Below are positions 16,229 to 26,022 of a DNA stretch of 64,000 nt, in pieces. This DNA is from Mycoplasma testudineum. Its GTDB lineage: Bacteria; Bacillota_I; Bacilli_A; Mycoplasmatales; Metamycoplasmataceae. Each line of letters opens with the position of its first letter. The first letter of the stretch is position 1. Location of the stretch: the NCBI RefSeq assembly GCF_002245785.1, contig NZ_NNCE01000006.1, forward strand, positions 1 through 64,000, read 5' to 3'. A program made the position numbers and the translations under genes. Under the pieces are notes generated by a model that saw nothing but the letters and a program-made list of their open reading frames with translations, ran no database searches and was not told where the DNA came from.

Positions 16229-18704
16229 TCAATAACGCCTTTAATTGTTCTTTGTAAATTGAAAGTTTTTCTTTTTCATCTTGTATTTTTTTAGCTGGTG
16301 CTTTAGCTAGAAATTGCTCATTTTTTAAAATATTTTCTGCTCTAGAAATTTCAGATTTTATTCTATCAATTTCAATTTTTTTGTTTTTAATAATTTCATC
16401 TTTAACATTTTCTGGAATCAATATATTGATTTCATATTTTCCGCTAACAACTATTTCTCCATTGTTATATTCTTTTTTAGCTTTAACCAATTTATCAATT
16501 GCTTCATAATCAGTTTCATCAAAAGAATTAGTATCCATTCAATAAATAAATTGATCACTTGAACTAAAATTTAAACTTTGCTTTTTCTCTCTTAACCTTG
16601 CAATTATTTCGATTAGATCATCTACTTCTGGGACAATTTTTTTAACGCTTAATTTATTTAATCTAGATTCTAATAATTCTTCATTAAATAATTCCTTGTA
16701 AATATGATCTGTTAAAAAAGGTAAAAAAGGATGAAGCACAACTAAAAGATTTTTAAAAATTTTTAAACTAAATTTCTTGCTTGGTCTAACTTTCAAAAAT
16801 TCTAAATAAGCAGAAGAAAAATCATCCATGACAAATGAGTAAATATCTTTTCCAATAAGAGTAAATTCGTATTTATCTATATAGTTTGATATATTGTTTT
16901 CTAATTGAGATAATTTCGACTCAATTCATAAATCATATTTTGATTCAGAATCAGATTCATCATCATTTTGAAGTTTTAAATACCTTGCAATATTTCAAAT
17001 CTTGTTACAAAAATTTCATCCTGCCCTAATTTTTTCTTCACTATAAGTTATATCCATACCAGCTGTTGTATTAGTTGTTAAAAATCATCTTAATGCATCA
17101 CTACCATATGAATCAATTATTTGCATTGGGTCAATTCCATTACCTAGTGATTTTGACATTTTTCGTCTTTGTTCATCACGCACTAAACCGTGATATAGAA
17201 CTGCTTTGAATGGTTTTTTATTTTGGAATTCCAAAGTCAAAAAATACATTCTTGCAACTCAAAAAAATAAAATGTCATAACCTGTTACTAATAAGTCTGT
17301 TGGTAAATATCTTTCTAGATTTTCTAAATCACTTGGTCAACCAAGGAATGAATAAGGAGCAATTCCAGATGAAAATCATGTATCTAAAACATCTTCATCT
17401 TGAATTCAATTTTTACCAGGACTTTCAACTTGAACCTTTATTTCATCACCATTGTATCAAGCCGGTATTCTATGTCCTCATCATAGTTGTCTACTAATTT
17501 CTCAATCATAAGACTCTTCCATTCAACGAACTAAATCTTTTTCAAATCTTGCTGGATATGAAATTAATTTGTCATCAGTTTTTAAATGATCAAGTACTAA
17601 ATTTGACATTCTTTTAACATCAACGAATCATTGTTTTTTTGCAAGAATTTCTATTGGTGTTCCGGTTCTTTCTGAATGACCTATTGCCGAAATTGTAGTT
17701 TCTTCTTTTTCTAATTGGTTAGTATTTTTTAAAAATTCACCAATTTCTTTCCTTGCTGTAAATCTGTCTTTTCCTTTTCAATTTAAAGCGGCTTCATTCA
17801 TAATTCCAGATTCATCAATTGACTCAATGACTTCTAAATTATTTTGTTTAATTATTTCAATATCATTTATTGCATGAGCAGAAACTTTCATAACACCAGT
17901 TCCAAAATTAGGGTCAATATATTTATCTGCTAAAATTGGTATAACTCTTTTATCAATTGGATTAATAACATTTAAATTAATTAGATGTTTGTATCTGTCA
18001 TCATCTGGATGAACAGTTAAGGCAACATTACTAAATAATGTTTCTGTTCTTGTTGTTGCACTTATAATAAAATCGATTCCAGATTTTTTTTGATCTTCAA
18101 AATAATATTTAATGTAATACATTTTCTGTTCAACATCTTTATTGTAAACTTCCATATTTGACAATGTAGTTTTTTGTTTCGGATCTCAGTTAACACCTCT
18201 ATAATCACGGTATATTATTCCTTTATTGTATAAATCTATGAAAACTTTATTAACTGCTAAATTTGCTTTATCATCTAATGTAAATCTTTCGTTTTTATAA
18301 TCAAGTGCTAATCCTAATTTTGCTCATTGTTCATGAATGATGTTTTGATATTCATCTTTCCATTTCATAGTAAGATCAATAAATTTTTCTCGTCCTAAAT
18401 CATGCTTAGTTTCATTTTCTAAAGCTAATTTTTGTTCAACTTTAACTTGTGTAGCAATACCAGCGTGATCTGTCCCACTAATTCAAAAAACATCAAAGTT
18501 CTGTAATTTTTTATAACGTATTACAGTGTCTTGTAAATAAGTATTTAATGCGTGTCCAATGTGTAATTTTCCAGTTATATTTGGAGGTGGTAAAAGAATT
18601 GAAAATGGTTTTTTAGATTTATCGTGTGTTGAAAAATAACCATTACTAACTCATTTTTCATTTTTACCTTTTTCAACTAAAATATGATCATATTTTGAAT
18701 TCAT
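16221..18704 (-). CDS. valS: Valyl-tRNA synthetase
   Basis: 827 aa class I synthetase. The HIGH region is [16 protein letters not shown], the editing domain holds [18 protein letters not shown], and the KMSKS loop is KMSKSLGNG. The C-terminus ends in the Val-RS coiled-coil arm. It starts 37 nt downstream of the nusG stop. No T-box is present upstream. Confidence 0.97.
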
Positions 18705-18741
18705 AATTTCCCCTTAATAATAAAAAATATACCAACCTAGG

Positions 18742-19359
18742 TTAGTACTTTTCGATATCTGTCCAGTCAATTTCAAGTGAATTTTTTTTGCCTAAAAGCT
18801 CATAATCAATTGTTACTGATTTACGTATTTCGCTTACTGAAGTAACTTTGTAAATTTGATTTTCATCATCGCTTGCTAATTCACCTTTAACGATTCTAAT
18901 TTGGTCACCAACTTTGAAAGGTGTTGAATTAATTTCATCTTCAAAGGATTTATCCATTTCAATTTCTGTATCTTTCATTTTTTGAAAACTTCTTTTTGAA
19001 ATAGGTGTTGGCTTAACTCCAGAACCGTGTGAACCAATAAGTCCGGTAACATATTCAGTATTACGAGTAATATATCAAGTTTCATCAGTCATTTGCATTT
19101 TTATAAAAATGTAACCTTTATACAAATTGATTAATTTAACTTTGTATTCTTGTCCGTTTCGTTTTTTTTCAAGTTCTTTTTTAGTTATTTTCTTTTCATA
19201 AAAAATTTTAAATTCAGAAAAGTACTCTTCTACTCTTTCTGTTTCAATTTTTTTCTTTAAAGCTTCTATAACTTGTTCTTCTTTATTCGGACTTGTTGAA
19301 ATCATATATCATGTGTACTTATGATCTTTTTTAATATTGCCAGATAATTCTTTATCCAT
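18742..19359 (-). CDS. nusG: Transcription termination/antitermination factor NusG
   Basis: 205 aa. The NGN domain includes WYMISTSPNKEEQVIEAL and YKGYIFIKM. A charged linker follows, then the KOW domain (FKVGDQIRIVKGELAS). It binds RNA polymerase and modulates pausing. The ATG lies inside the secE stop region (out-of-frame overlap of 8 nt), preceded by GGAG. Confidence 0.95.
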
Positions 19360-19594
19360 TGGATACTCCTACTCCTATTGCGTTTAATGCAGCCGTTGCG
19401 CCAGTGGCTAATGCAAAAACAAATAACGAAAATATAATTGTGAAGATAATAATTTTACCAAAAGCTACTCAACTAACTCTTAAAGTCGGTCACCTAACTC
19501 TTTTGAGTTCTTTAACAAACAAAATACTTTGTCTTAAAAGTCAGTTTCTTTTCCGACTTTTCCTTACTTTCATTCTTTTTGAGCGTCTTTTCAC
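19352..19594 (-). CDS. secE: Preprotein translocase subunit SecE
   Basis: 80 aa, interrupted by in-frame TGA(Trp) codons. A basic N-terminus is followed by the SecE signature FVKELKRVRWPT and a single C-terminal transmembrane helix (IIIFTIIFSLFVFALATG). It clamps SecY in the membrane. The start is a GTG with AGAAGG 5 nt upstream, preferred over a later ATG. Order rpmG-secE-nusG is the conserved bacterial arrangement. Confidence 0.93.
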
Positions 19595-19707
19595 AAATAC
19601 CTTCTAGCTATGTTGTTTATGATTGGTTTTTTATTCTAAGATTATAAAATATAAATCAAATTTAAAGATAATTTAATTAATAATCGATTTAGTTTAAAGT
19701 ATTAAAA

Positions 19708-19724
19708 AAATAGCCGAGCTATTT
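19708..19724 (-). terminator. Intrinsic terminator after rpmG
   Basis: A 7-bp stem (AAATAGC / GCTATTT) overlaps the rpmG stop codon and is followed on the minus strand by a T run. It partially separates rpmG from secE-nusG. Confidence 0.75.
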
Positions 19725-19859
19725 TTCTTCTTTGTGCATTGTTTTTGCTCTACAATTACTACAAAATTTATTTATTTCAAGCCTTTCGGGCTTACTTTTG
19801 TTTGTTTTATAATTTTTTCTTTTACATTCTTGACATGCCAAGGCTATTTTTGCTTTCAT
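19719..19859 (-). CDS. rpmG: 50S ribosomal protein L33
   Basis: 46 aa. Two CxxC pairs (CQEC and CSNC) are retained, so this is the zinc-binding form. The N-terminus KIALACQECKRKNYKTNK is typical. It starts 14 nt after the sigma-like gene. Confidence 0.96.
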   Translation of the reverse strand: MKAKIALACQECKRKNYKTNKSKPERLEINKFCSNCRAKTMHKEEK

Positions 19860-19873
19860 ATCATTATGATAAC

Positions 19874-20422
19874 TTAAAAATTAAATTCGCCTAAATTATT
19901 TGCAATTTCCATTTTGCAAAATCTAAATCTTTTTTCGCTTAGAAATAATTTCATTTTTATTTCTGCTGCGTTCAAATTTTCCTCAACGACCATTTTAATC
20001 ATTTTTGCGCTGAGCTGGCACAACCTTTTTTCATTTATTAATCTTTTTAAAATTTCGTCTAAGTTTTCCATTTCAGCAAATCTATCAATATCTATATCAT
20101 TTCATTCATCATATGAATAAAAACTTGAATTAAATTTGTTGATTGAATTATTGTATTCATGTACATAATTCAACATTTCAACTCGTCACTGTGCATATAA
20201 ATAATTTATCAGACTTATCCCTCTATCTGATTCATATTTTCTTAGCAAACTAGGGGTATTTGAAATTGCATATACTACTAAATCATCTACAGTTAATGTT
20301 GAAGTATAGTTTACATGTAGACATCTACGCGCCATAGCTTCAATTTGTTGTTGATAATTTTCGTAATAATATTTAACTATTCTTGACTCCTTTATTTTTA
20401 TTTTAAAATCATTTTTGTCCAT
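19874..20422 (-). CDS. Probable alternative sigma-70-family factor (SigH position)
   Basis: 182 aa, not a standard annotation by eye but with recognisable sigma features. Residues about 45-90 (TVDDLVVYAI, LLRKYESDRGIS, LINYLYAQWRVEMLNYV) mirror region 2.1-2.4, the 'fDpsRG.kF.tYa.~wIr' segment that binds core polymerase and the -10 element. The C-terminal part (about 125-175) is helical and could be region 4 (NAAEIKMKLFLSEKRFRFCK). In Bacillus sigH directly precedes rpmG-secE-nusG, exactly the order here. The small M. genitalium sigma MG428 is a precedent. The neighbour on the other strand is recU. Ribosome-binding site AGGAAG. Confidence 0.7.
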
Positions 20423-20432
20423 TAATCACTTC

Positions 20433-20464
20433 CTTTTGTAGGTAAATTATTACATCCACAAAAG
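20433..20464 (-). promoter_or_regulatory. 5'UTR hairpin at the ribosome-binding site of the sigma-like gene
   Basis: On the minus strand CTTTTGT pairs with ACAAAAG, with an inner GTAA / TTAC helix. The 3' arm runs directly into the AGGAAG ribosome-binding site, so the folded RNA would partly hide it. This suggests translational control of the sigma-like gene. Confidence 0.45.
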
Positions 20465-20490
20465 CGAACTAAGGAAAATTTGTAAAATGT

Positions 20491-20507
20491 AGTGGAAATT
20501 TTCCACT
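20491..20507. promoter_or_regulatory. 17-bp dyad between the sigma-like gene and recU
   Basis: AGTGGAAA-T-TTTCCACT, two 8-bp arms around one central base, followed on the + strand by TTTTTATTTTTT. It may be an operator for the divergent pair or, read as RNA, an attenuator ahead of recU. No coding gene lies upstream on the + strand for it to terminate. Confidence 0.4.
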
Positions 20508-20620
20508 TTTTATTTTTTAAAAATTAATTTCTAATAAAAATTTTAGAAATGTAGTATCTTTTTAAACCAAAAAATAAACTGCGTTTTTTCAAATAAGGAC
20601 AATATTTTGCATTTATATGT

Positions 20621-21073
20621 ATGAAGAATAAAGGGATGTATTTAGAATATATTATAAACAAGACTATAGTTCATTATGTAATTAATGAAATTGCTTGATT
20701 TGAAAAGAAAATGACCCCAATAAAAATCGGAAAAGATAGCGAAGTGCATTACCTTAGAAGTACAACTGATTTTTACGGATTATACAAGGGTAGATATGTC
20801 TCGATTGAAGCTAAAAGTTTTAATGGTAATACTTTAAAAACTTCCAACATAAAAAAGCATCAAGCAAAACATCTTGAAATGATAGCAAAACACGGTGGGT
20901 TAGCATATTACATTATTTATTCTGATTCACTTGATGAATATTATCTTCTGAAAAGTAGTGCTTTATATGCTGCTAATTTGAAATCATATTCGACTGAGTG
21001 GCTTAAAAAAAATTCTAGAGTATTAACTTTAGAATTTCCAGGGATAATTGATTTTATTAAATTTATTAATTAA
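20621..21073 (+). CDS. recU: Holliday junction resolvase RecU
   Basis: 150 aa, shorter than Bacillus RecU (about 200). It has the N-terminal NKGMYLEYIIN, the nuclease core STTDFYGLYKGRYVSIEAKS with catalytic Asp and Glu-x-Lys, then SNIKKHQAKHLE and GGLAYYIIYS. It cleaves four-way junctions in recombination. The ATG has no strong ribosome-binding site. The stop overlaps the stop of hup on the opposite strand by 4 nt (TTAA). Confidence 0.92.
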
Positions 21074-21345
21074 AAATCGATTATTTCTTTTAGTTTTTTA
21101 GTTGGTGTGAATTTAACTGATCTTTTTTGTGCTACTTCAACAAGTTCACCAGTTCTTGGATTTTTTGCAACTCTTGATTTTTTAATTGCTGTCTTGAAAA
21201 TACCTAATTCACCAAATGTAATTTTTTCCTCTTGAATCAATCCTTGTGTAATTACATGTGAAATTGAATTAAGAATCGTTAACACTGTTGCTTTATCAGC
21301 TCCACTGTGATCAACTATTCTTTCAATCAATTCTTTTTTTGTCAT
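21070..21345 (-). CDS. hup: DNA-binding protein HU
   Basis: 91 aa HU/IHF-family protein: TKKELIERIVDHSGADKA at the start, GIFKTAIKKSRVAKNPRTGE as the DNA-binding arm with the family's NPRTGE. It bends and compacts the chromosome. Last gene of the cmk-der-gpsA-hup operon; its ATG overlaps the gpsA stop. Confidence 0.97.
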   Translation of the reverse strand: MTKKELIERIVDHSGADKATVLTILNSISHVITQGLIQEEKITFGELGIFKTAIKKSRVAKNPRTGELVEVAQKRSVKFTPTKKLKEIIDF

Positions 21346-22367
21346 TATTTTTCCTCCATAAAATCATGAATTGCCTCAAAAGGAACATCTGTTTTAATAA
21401 ACTCATCTAATGCTGATTTAGGTGAAATTTCCTTTTGTAACAATCCATAAATTGTATTTAACATAGGTAATTTTATATTATATATTTTAGCTTGCTCTAC
21501 AAAAAACAATAATGCATCAAAAGGTGACTTATGTTTTGTAATTCCTAATGCTCTTTTTCCTTTTCTAATAACATCTAACCCAATTTGAAAATTAATTTTT
21601 GTCTCGTCAAATGTATGTAGTAATACGGAAGGGAAAATGGCAGAAGAAATCAATGAATCATATTGACCGCCTAATACTTTGGTTATTTTACCCGCTTCAC
21701 AAATAGTTCTTCCGATAATTGCAGCAGTTGTGACTCTACTAAATTCCATTCCTTGCGACATTCCGGCAATTAGTTGTGCCATTTCTGCTAAATTAGAATA
21801 AATTTCGATACCAATTACATCTAGTGAAATATAAATTCTAAAATTTGTTCGCTTAAACAATTCTCTAACTTTTAAAGCCTCTTTTTTATTTGAAGCACTA
21901 AGTGTTACCACTTGTAAATTATTTTGATATAAAGATTTTAAATTATATGATCCGCTAATTAGCATTACATCTTTAATTAATGGATTATCTTTTGTAATTT
22001 CTAAAAGATGGTTTTGTACGTTTCGATATGTTCCAGGGAAATTTCCTTTTTCAAAAAATAGTAATGTCACTTCTTTTTTTATGTATTTAAAAATTATCGG
22101 AAAATAATCTTCCAACTTTGAATTATCAACAGTAAATAAAATTAAATCTGCATCTTTCAAGGTTTTTTCAATATTTGAACTAACTTCTAAATTTTCAATT
22201 TCTAATGATTCATTAAAAAATGGATTAAATTTATGATTCTTATAATTTACTGTAGTTTTTTCTGTTGATGAATAAGCTTTAATTTGTACTGAGTTGTGAT
22301 TTAAGCTTAAAGCTTTGGCTATACTCATTCCTTTTTCTTTGAAACCGATTATTGCAATATTTTTCAC
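21345..22367 (-). CDS. gpsA: Glycerol-3-phosphate dehydrogenase (NAD(P)+)
   Basis: 340 aa. It has an N-terminal Rossmann segment (NIAIIGFKEKGMSIAKAL) with GFKEKG in place of the common GAGxxG, and the C-terminal helical domain. It links dihydroxyacetone phosphate and glycerol-3-phosphate for lipid synthesis. The start is GTG, overlapping the der TAG stop (TAGTG). The altered glycine motif is noted; der-gpsA-hup order supports the call. Confidence 0.88.
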   Translation of the reverse strand: MKNIAIIGFKEKGMSIAKALSLNHNSVQIKAYSSTEKTTVNYKNHKFNPFFNESLEIENLEVSSNIEKTLKDADLILFTVDNSKLEDYFPIIFKYIKKEVTLLFFEKGNFPGTYRNVQNHLLEITKDNPLIKDVMLISGSYNLKSLYQNNLQVVTLSASNKKEALKVRELFKRTNFRIYISLDVIGIEIYSNLAEMAQLIAGMSQGMEFSRVTTAAIIGRTICEAGKITKVLGGQYDSLISSAIFPSVLLHTFDETKINFQIGLDVIRKGKRALGITKHKSPFDALLFFVEQAKIYNIKLPMLNTIYGLLQKEISPKSALDEFIKTDVPFEAIHDFMEEK

Positions 22368-23680
22368 TATGTTCTCCTTTTAAATATCAGATTTATCGGT
22401 GTTCCGGTAAAATCAAAATATTGTCTTAACTCATTTTCAATATAACGTTTGTATGAAAAATGTAAGAATTTTACATTATTCACAAAAAAAATGAAAGTTG
22501 GAATTGAGTTTTTTGTTTTAATTGCGTGACTGATTTGTAATATCCCGCCATTAAAACTTGGAGCCGGTTGCATGATCTGCATATCGATTATTACTTCGTT
22601 AAGAGTTTGAGAAGAAATCTTTTGTTCCATGTTATTTCTAACTTTAGTAATCATCTCGGTTAATTTATGAATTCTTTGTTTTTTAAGAGCGCTTAAAAAC
22701 ACGATAGGCATTCAACTAGTAAATGGGAATTTAACTTTAAAATTTTTAACATAATCAGACATCGTGTTAGTTTCTTTTTCTACTAAGTCTCATTTATTTA
22801 TAATAATTATTGTCGGTTTATTTAATTCCTGTGCGTAGCCAATTAATCTTGCATCAAAATGTGATATTTCATTTGTAGCATCAATTACAACAAGAGACAT
22901 ATCACTTTCTTCTAGTGAGCTCATCGCCCTCATTAAAGCATAATGATCAACTGATTCAACTAATCTTCTTTTCTTATTTATACCTGCTGTATCAACAATA
23001 AAATAAGGCTTATCATCAATTGTGATTGTTTCTTTAATCGAATCTCTTGTAGTTCCTGCTACATCTGAAACAATTGCTCTTTCTTGATTTAATAATGTAT
23101 TTAGTAATGAACTTTTACCACTATTTGGTTTTCCAATAATTGAAAGCTTAAAATTATCATCTAAATTAGTATTATCAAAATTGATATTTTCAATAATACT
23201 ATCAAGAAGTTCACCTATTCCTTGTCCGTGTACTGCCGAAATATTAAAATAGTTTTCAAATCCAAGTTGATAAACGCCGTACTCTTCAGTTCTATTATCA
23301 TCTAGTTTGTTGCTAACAACATATACTAATTTATTGCTTTCTCTAAGTATTTGAGCAATTAAAAAGTCACCTTTAGTTAATTGTTCTCGACCGTCAACAA
23401 GAAATATAATTTGATCAGCTTCTTTTATTGCAATTTCTGCTTGAATTTTTATTTGCTCTGCAAATTTTTCCGGACCTACTTCAATACCACCAGTGTCAAT
23501 TATTCTTAATTGTTTTCCGCTTCATTCAATGGTTTCATATAATCTATCACGAGTTACACCTGGTTGATCATGAACTATTGATTGTCTTTTACTAACTAAT
23601 CTATTAAATAATGTTGATTTACCAACATTTGGTCTTCCGACTATAGCAACTAAATTATTATTTACTTTATGATTTGACAT
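22367..23680 (-). CDS. der: Ribosome-assembly GTPase Der (EngA)
   Basis: 437 aa with two G domains: [14 protein letters not shown] / DTGGI and [14 protein letters not shown] / DTAGI, with NKLD and NKWD as G4 motifs. A C-terminal KH-like domain follows. It is needed for 50S maturation. The gene overlaps the cmk end by 14 nt. Confidence 0.97.
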
Positions 23681-24323
23681 TTTTTACCATTTCAATTATT
23701 TGATTTACGCTCTCATCAAAATTAACTCCAGAATTTCTAAAAACAGTTACACCTTCAACAATTTGTAATGGGTCAGTTTTTCGATTGATATCTCTAAAAT
23801 CTCTTTTTTCTACATCTTCTAAAACTTGTGCTAAATCACTTTCAATACCAGCTTCTAAATACTGTAAATGTCTTCTCATGGCTCTATCTTTGATAGGGGC
23901 ATCTAAATAAATTCTAATTTCAGCATTAGGAGCGAGTCTGTAAGTAGTGTCTCTTCCTTCTAGAATAAAGCCTTTTTTTGTTTTAACTAAATTAATAATA
24001 TATTTATTAATATATTTTCTAATTTCAGGATACTGACTTATATTTGAAGCTAATTGACTAATTGAATCACTTTGTAAAATACCTGAAATTAATTCCCCAT
24101 TAACAAAAAATTCATCATCTGATAAATAATCAAATTTGATTTCTTCAATATCTTTAATTAACTCTTCTACTGTAATTGCTTTTTTATTCATTACATAAGC
24201 AAGAGCTCTATAAAATGAGCCAGTATTTATAAATGTATAATTAAGTTTTTTTGCTAAAGCTTTTGCTAAAGAACTTTTTCCAGCTCCGCTCGGTCCGTCG
24301 ATTGCTATGTTTACTTTCTTCAT
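23667..24323 (-). CDS. cmk: Cytidylate kinase
   Basis: 218 aa. P-loop [18 protein letters not shown], then [20 protein letters not shown] and DRAMRRHLQ, family signatures. It phosphorylates CMP and dCMP. The start is chosen at the ATG of [10 protein letters not shown], 6 nt after AAGGAAT, not an in-frame codon 15 nt upstream. It overlaps the unknown gene upstream by 83 nt in another frame. Confidence 0.96.
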   Translation of the reverse strand: MKKVNIAIDGPSGAGKSSLAKALAKKLNYTFINTGSFYRALAYVMNKKAITVEELIKDIEEIKFDYLSDDEFFVNGELISGILQSDSISQLASNISQYPEIRKYINKYIINLVKTKKGFILEGRDTTYRLAPNAEIRIYLDAPIKDRAMRRHLQYLEAGIESDLAQVLEDVEKRDFRDINRKTDPLQIVEGVTVFRNSGVNFDESVNQIIEMVKNVKS

Positions 24324-24732
24324 TAGATTCCTTTTCAAGTTTAATTTTTACGATTTTTGCCCTAGTTGTTAAATCCAAATCATTCGGGTCTAAAATTTTG
24401 TTAAAGAAATGTGACTTATAAAAATCTTCTCCAAATACTTCACCATAATCAAGAACTATATCGTGCAAATATAATCTAGAAATTTGATTGTCGATTTTCC
24501 TAATTTCCGTTAAATCTAAATATGGCGGTTCAAACGAATGACTTATATCTGAGTGTGTTGCATTTATTGTTTCTTTACTAAAAAGTTTTAAGTCAAAATC
24601 AGGGATCAATTCTCTACATGAATTGAAAAATCTTTTAAGATCCTGGTCTGAATTTATTAGACTTAAACGCAAATTTTCAGAACTTAAAAGTTCTTTTCGA
24701 AAATTTTCAAATTTAACTTTTCTTGTTTGCAA
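24241..24732 (-). CDS. Unknown protein upstream of cmk
   Basis: 163 aa, charged, no transmembrane segment or motif recognised. The start is taken as TTG, 5 nt after GGAG; a GTG 6 nt upstream would sit on top of the ribosome-binding site. The last 27 or so residues overlap cmk in another frame and are Ser/Lys/Arg-rich, so the folded part is about residues 1-135. It begins the cmk-der-gpsA-hup transcript. No function is proposed. Confidence 0.6.
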   Translation of the reverse strand: MQTRKVKFENFRKELLSSENLRLSLINSDQDLKRFFNSCRELIPDFDLKLFSKETINATHSDISHSFEPPYLDLTEIRKIDNQISRLYLHDIVLDYGEVFGEDFYKSHFFNKILDPNDLDLTTRAKIVKIKLEKESNEESKHSNRRTERSWKKFFSKSFSKKT

Positions 24733-24798
24733 CCTCACTCCTTTAATTTAAATATTATCACACAAAAAATAAGCAAAAAAACAATGAATAACCATTGT

Positions 24799-25923
24799 TT
24801 AAAAATTTTTTATGAAGTCAGAATTAATTGTGTCTTCTTTTGAAGAAATAACTTTGCGCACGTCTTTTAATTCTTTTTTATTGTAGTTTGGAATAACTAA
24901 TTTTAAGGTAATGTATAAGTTACCTTTTTCAGTTTTTAAATCAACTCCAGCATCTTTAATAGTTAACATTTGATCGTTTTTGTATGTTGATTTCATTTTT
25001 ATATTTTTAATTCCGTAAGGAGTTGGAACCTGTACGTTATTTTCTTGGATTATATCGGCAATTGAAACTGGAAAATCAAGATAAATGTTTTGACCTTGGC
25101 GCACATAATATTTGTGAGGATTTACTTTTATTATAATTACTAAATCTCCCGAAGGACCTCCATTTCTACCAGGACCTCCATATCCAGCTACAAGTAATTC
25201 TTGGCCGTTTTCAACACCTGCTGGAATTCCAACTTTAATATCTGAAGTAGTTTTTGTAGTTTGTGAGCCTTTACATTTTTCACATTTTTTCTTAATGGTA
25301 ACACCATCACCATTACATGTAGAACATATTTTTTGCTGTCGGATGCTTCCTAAAAATGTTCTAGTTGTTACATTTTGATATCCTAAACCTGAACAAGTTT
25401 TACATTGTTCAATATCTTCTTCGTGTTCGTAACCTTTACCATTACATAAATCACAATTATGATATTGATCAACAGTTAAATTTAACGTTGTACCAACAAC
25501 AGATTCAAGAAAATCAATACTTATAACTTTTGATTTAACATTACCCTTCATTGGCGTTGTGCTTCTTCGAGAACTATATCCAGAATTACCGCCTGAAAAA
25601 ATATCCCCAAATATGTCACCCATATTGAAACCATCAAATCCTGAAAAAATGTCTTTAAAGCTACCGAAACCACCATAACCAGCATGTTGATCCATACCTT
25701 CCATGCCTGAGTGTCCAAATTGGTCATAAGTTCTTCTTTTATTATCGTCACTTAAGACTTCATAAGCTTCATTAACTTCTTTCATTTTTTCTTCAGCATC
25801 ATGACTTTTATTAATATCAGGGTGATACTTCTTAGCCAAATTTCGAAAGGCAGTCTTAATTTCCTTTGCTGTAGCATTTTTGCTAATGCCTAATATTTCA
25901 TAATAATCTCTTTTTTTTGCCAT
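24799..25923 (-). CDS. dnaJ: Chaperone DnaJ
   Basis: 374 aa: J domain with HPD (KYHPDINKS), Gly/Phe-rich linker (residues about 75-125), four zinc repeats ([31 protein letters not shown]), and the C-terminal substrate domains. It delivers clients to DnaK. The start [12 protein letters not shown] is preferred over an ATG 18 nt upstream. There is no ribosome-binding site. A CIRCE operator overlaps the promoter. Confidence 0.98.
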   Translation of the reverse strand: MAKKRDYYEILGISKNATAKEIKTAFRNLAKKYHPDINKSHDAEEKMKEVNEAYEVLSDDNKRRTYDQFGHSGMEGMDQHAGYGGFGSFKDIFSGFDGFNMGDIFGDIFSGGNSGYSSRRSTTPMKGNVKSKVISIDFLESVVGTTLNLTVDQYHNCDLCNGKGYEHEEDIEQCKTCSGLGYQNVTTRTFLGSIRQQKICSTCNGDGVTIKKKCEKCKGSQTTKTTSDIKVGIPAGVENGQELLVAGYGGPGRNGGPSGDLVIIIKVNPHKYYVRQGQNIYLDFPVSIADIIQENNVQVPTPYGIKNIKMKSTYKNDQMLTIKDAGVDLKTEKGNLYITLKLVIPNYNKKELKDVRKVISSKEDTINSDFIKNF

Positions 25924-25931
25924 ATCAATTA

Positions 25932-25940
25932 ATTTTAGCA
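25932..25940 (-). promoter_or_regulatory. Extended -10 promoter of dnaJ, close to the start codon
   Basis: On the minus strand TGC-TAAAAT lies 8 nt before the dnaJ ATG. Transcription would start at or within 1-2 nt of the ATG, giving a leaderless mRNA, in line with the missing ribosome-binding site. It is embedded in the CIRCE dyad, so HrcA binding would block it. Confidence 0.5.
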
Positions 25941-25961
25941 CAAAATGAATTAGAGTGCTAA
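25935..25961. promoter_or_regulatory. CIRCE operator (HrcA binding site)
   Basis: TTAGCACAA-N9-GAGTGCTAA. This matches the consensus TTAGCACTC-N9-GAGTGCTAA in 16 of 18 dyad positions with the exact 9-nt spacer. CIRCE is bound by the HrcA repressor, so dnaJ is predicted to be heat-inducible. hrcA itself is not in the window. Confidence 0.9.
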
Positions 25962-25995
25962 ATCTTTGGAATTTATTCTTTTTAGTTAATAAAAA

Positions 25996-26011
25996 AAATG
26001 CTTTCGCATTT
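25996..26011 (-). terminator. Intrinsic terminator of the Q/N-rich gene
   Basis: A 6-bp stem (AAATGC / GCATTT) with a TTTC loop is followed on the minus strand by eight T. It isolates dnaJ from the gene upstream. Confidence 0.75.
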
Positions 26012-26022
26012 CAATTATTAAA

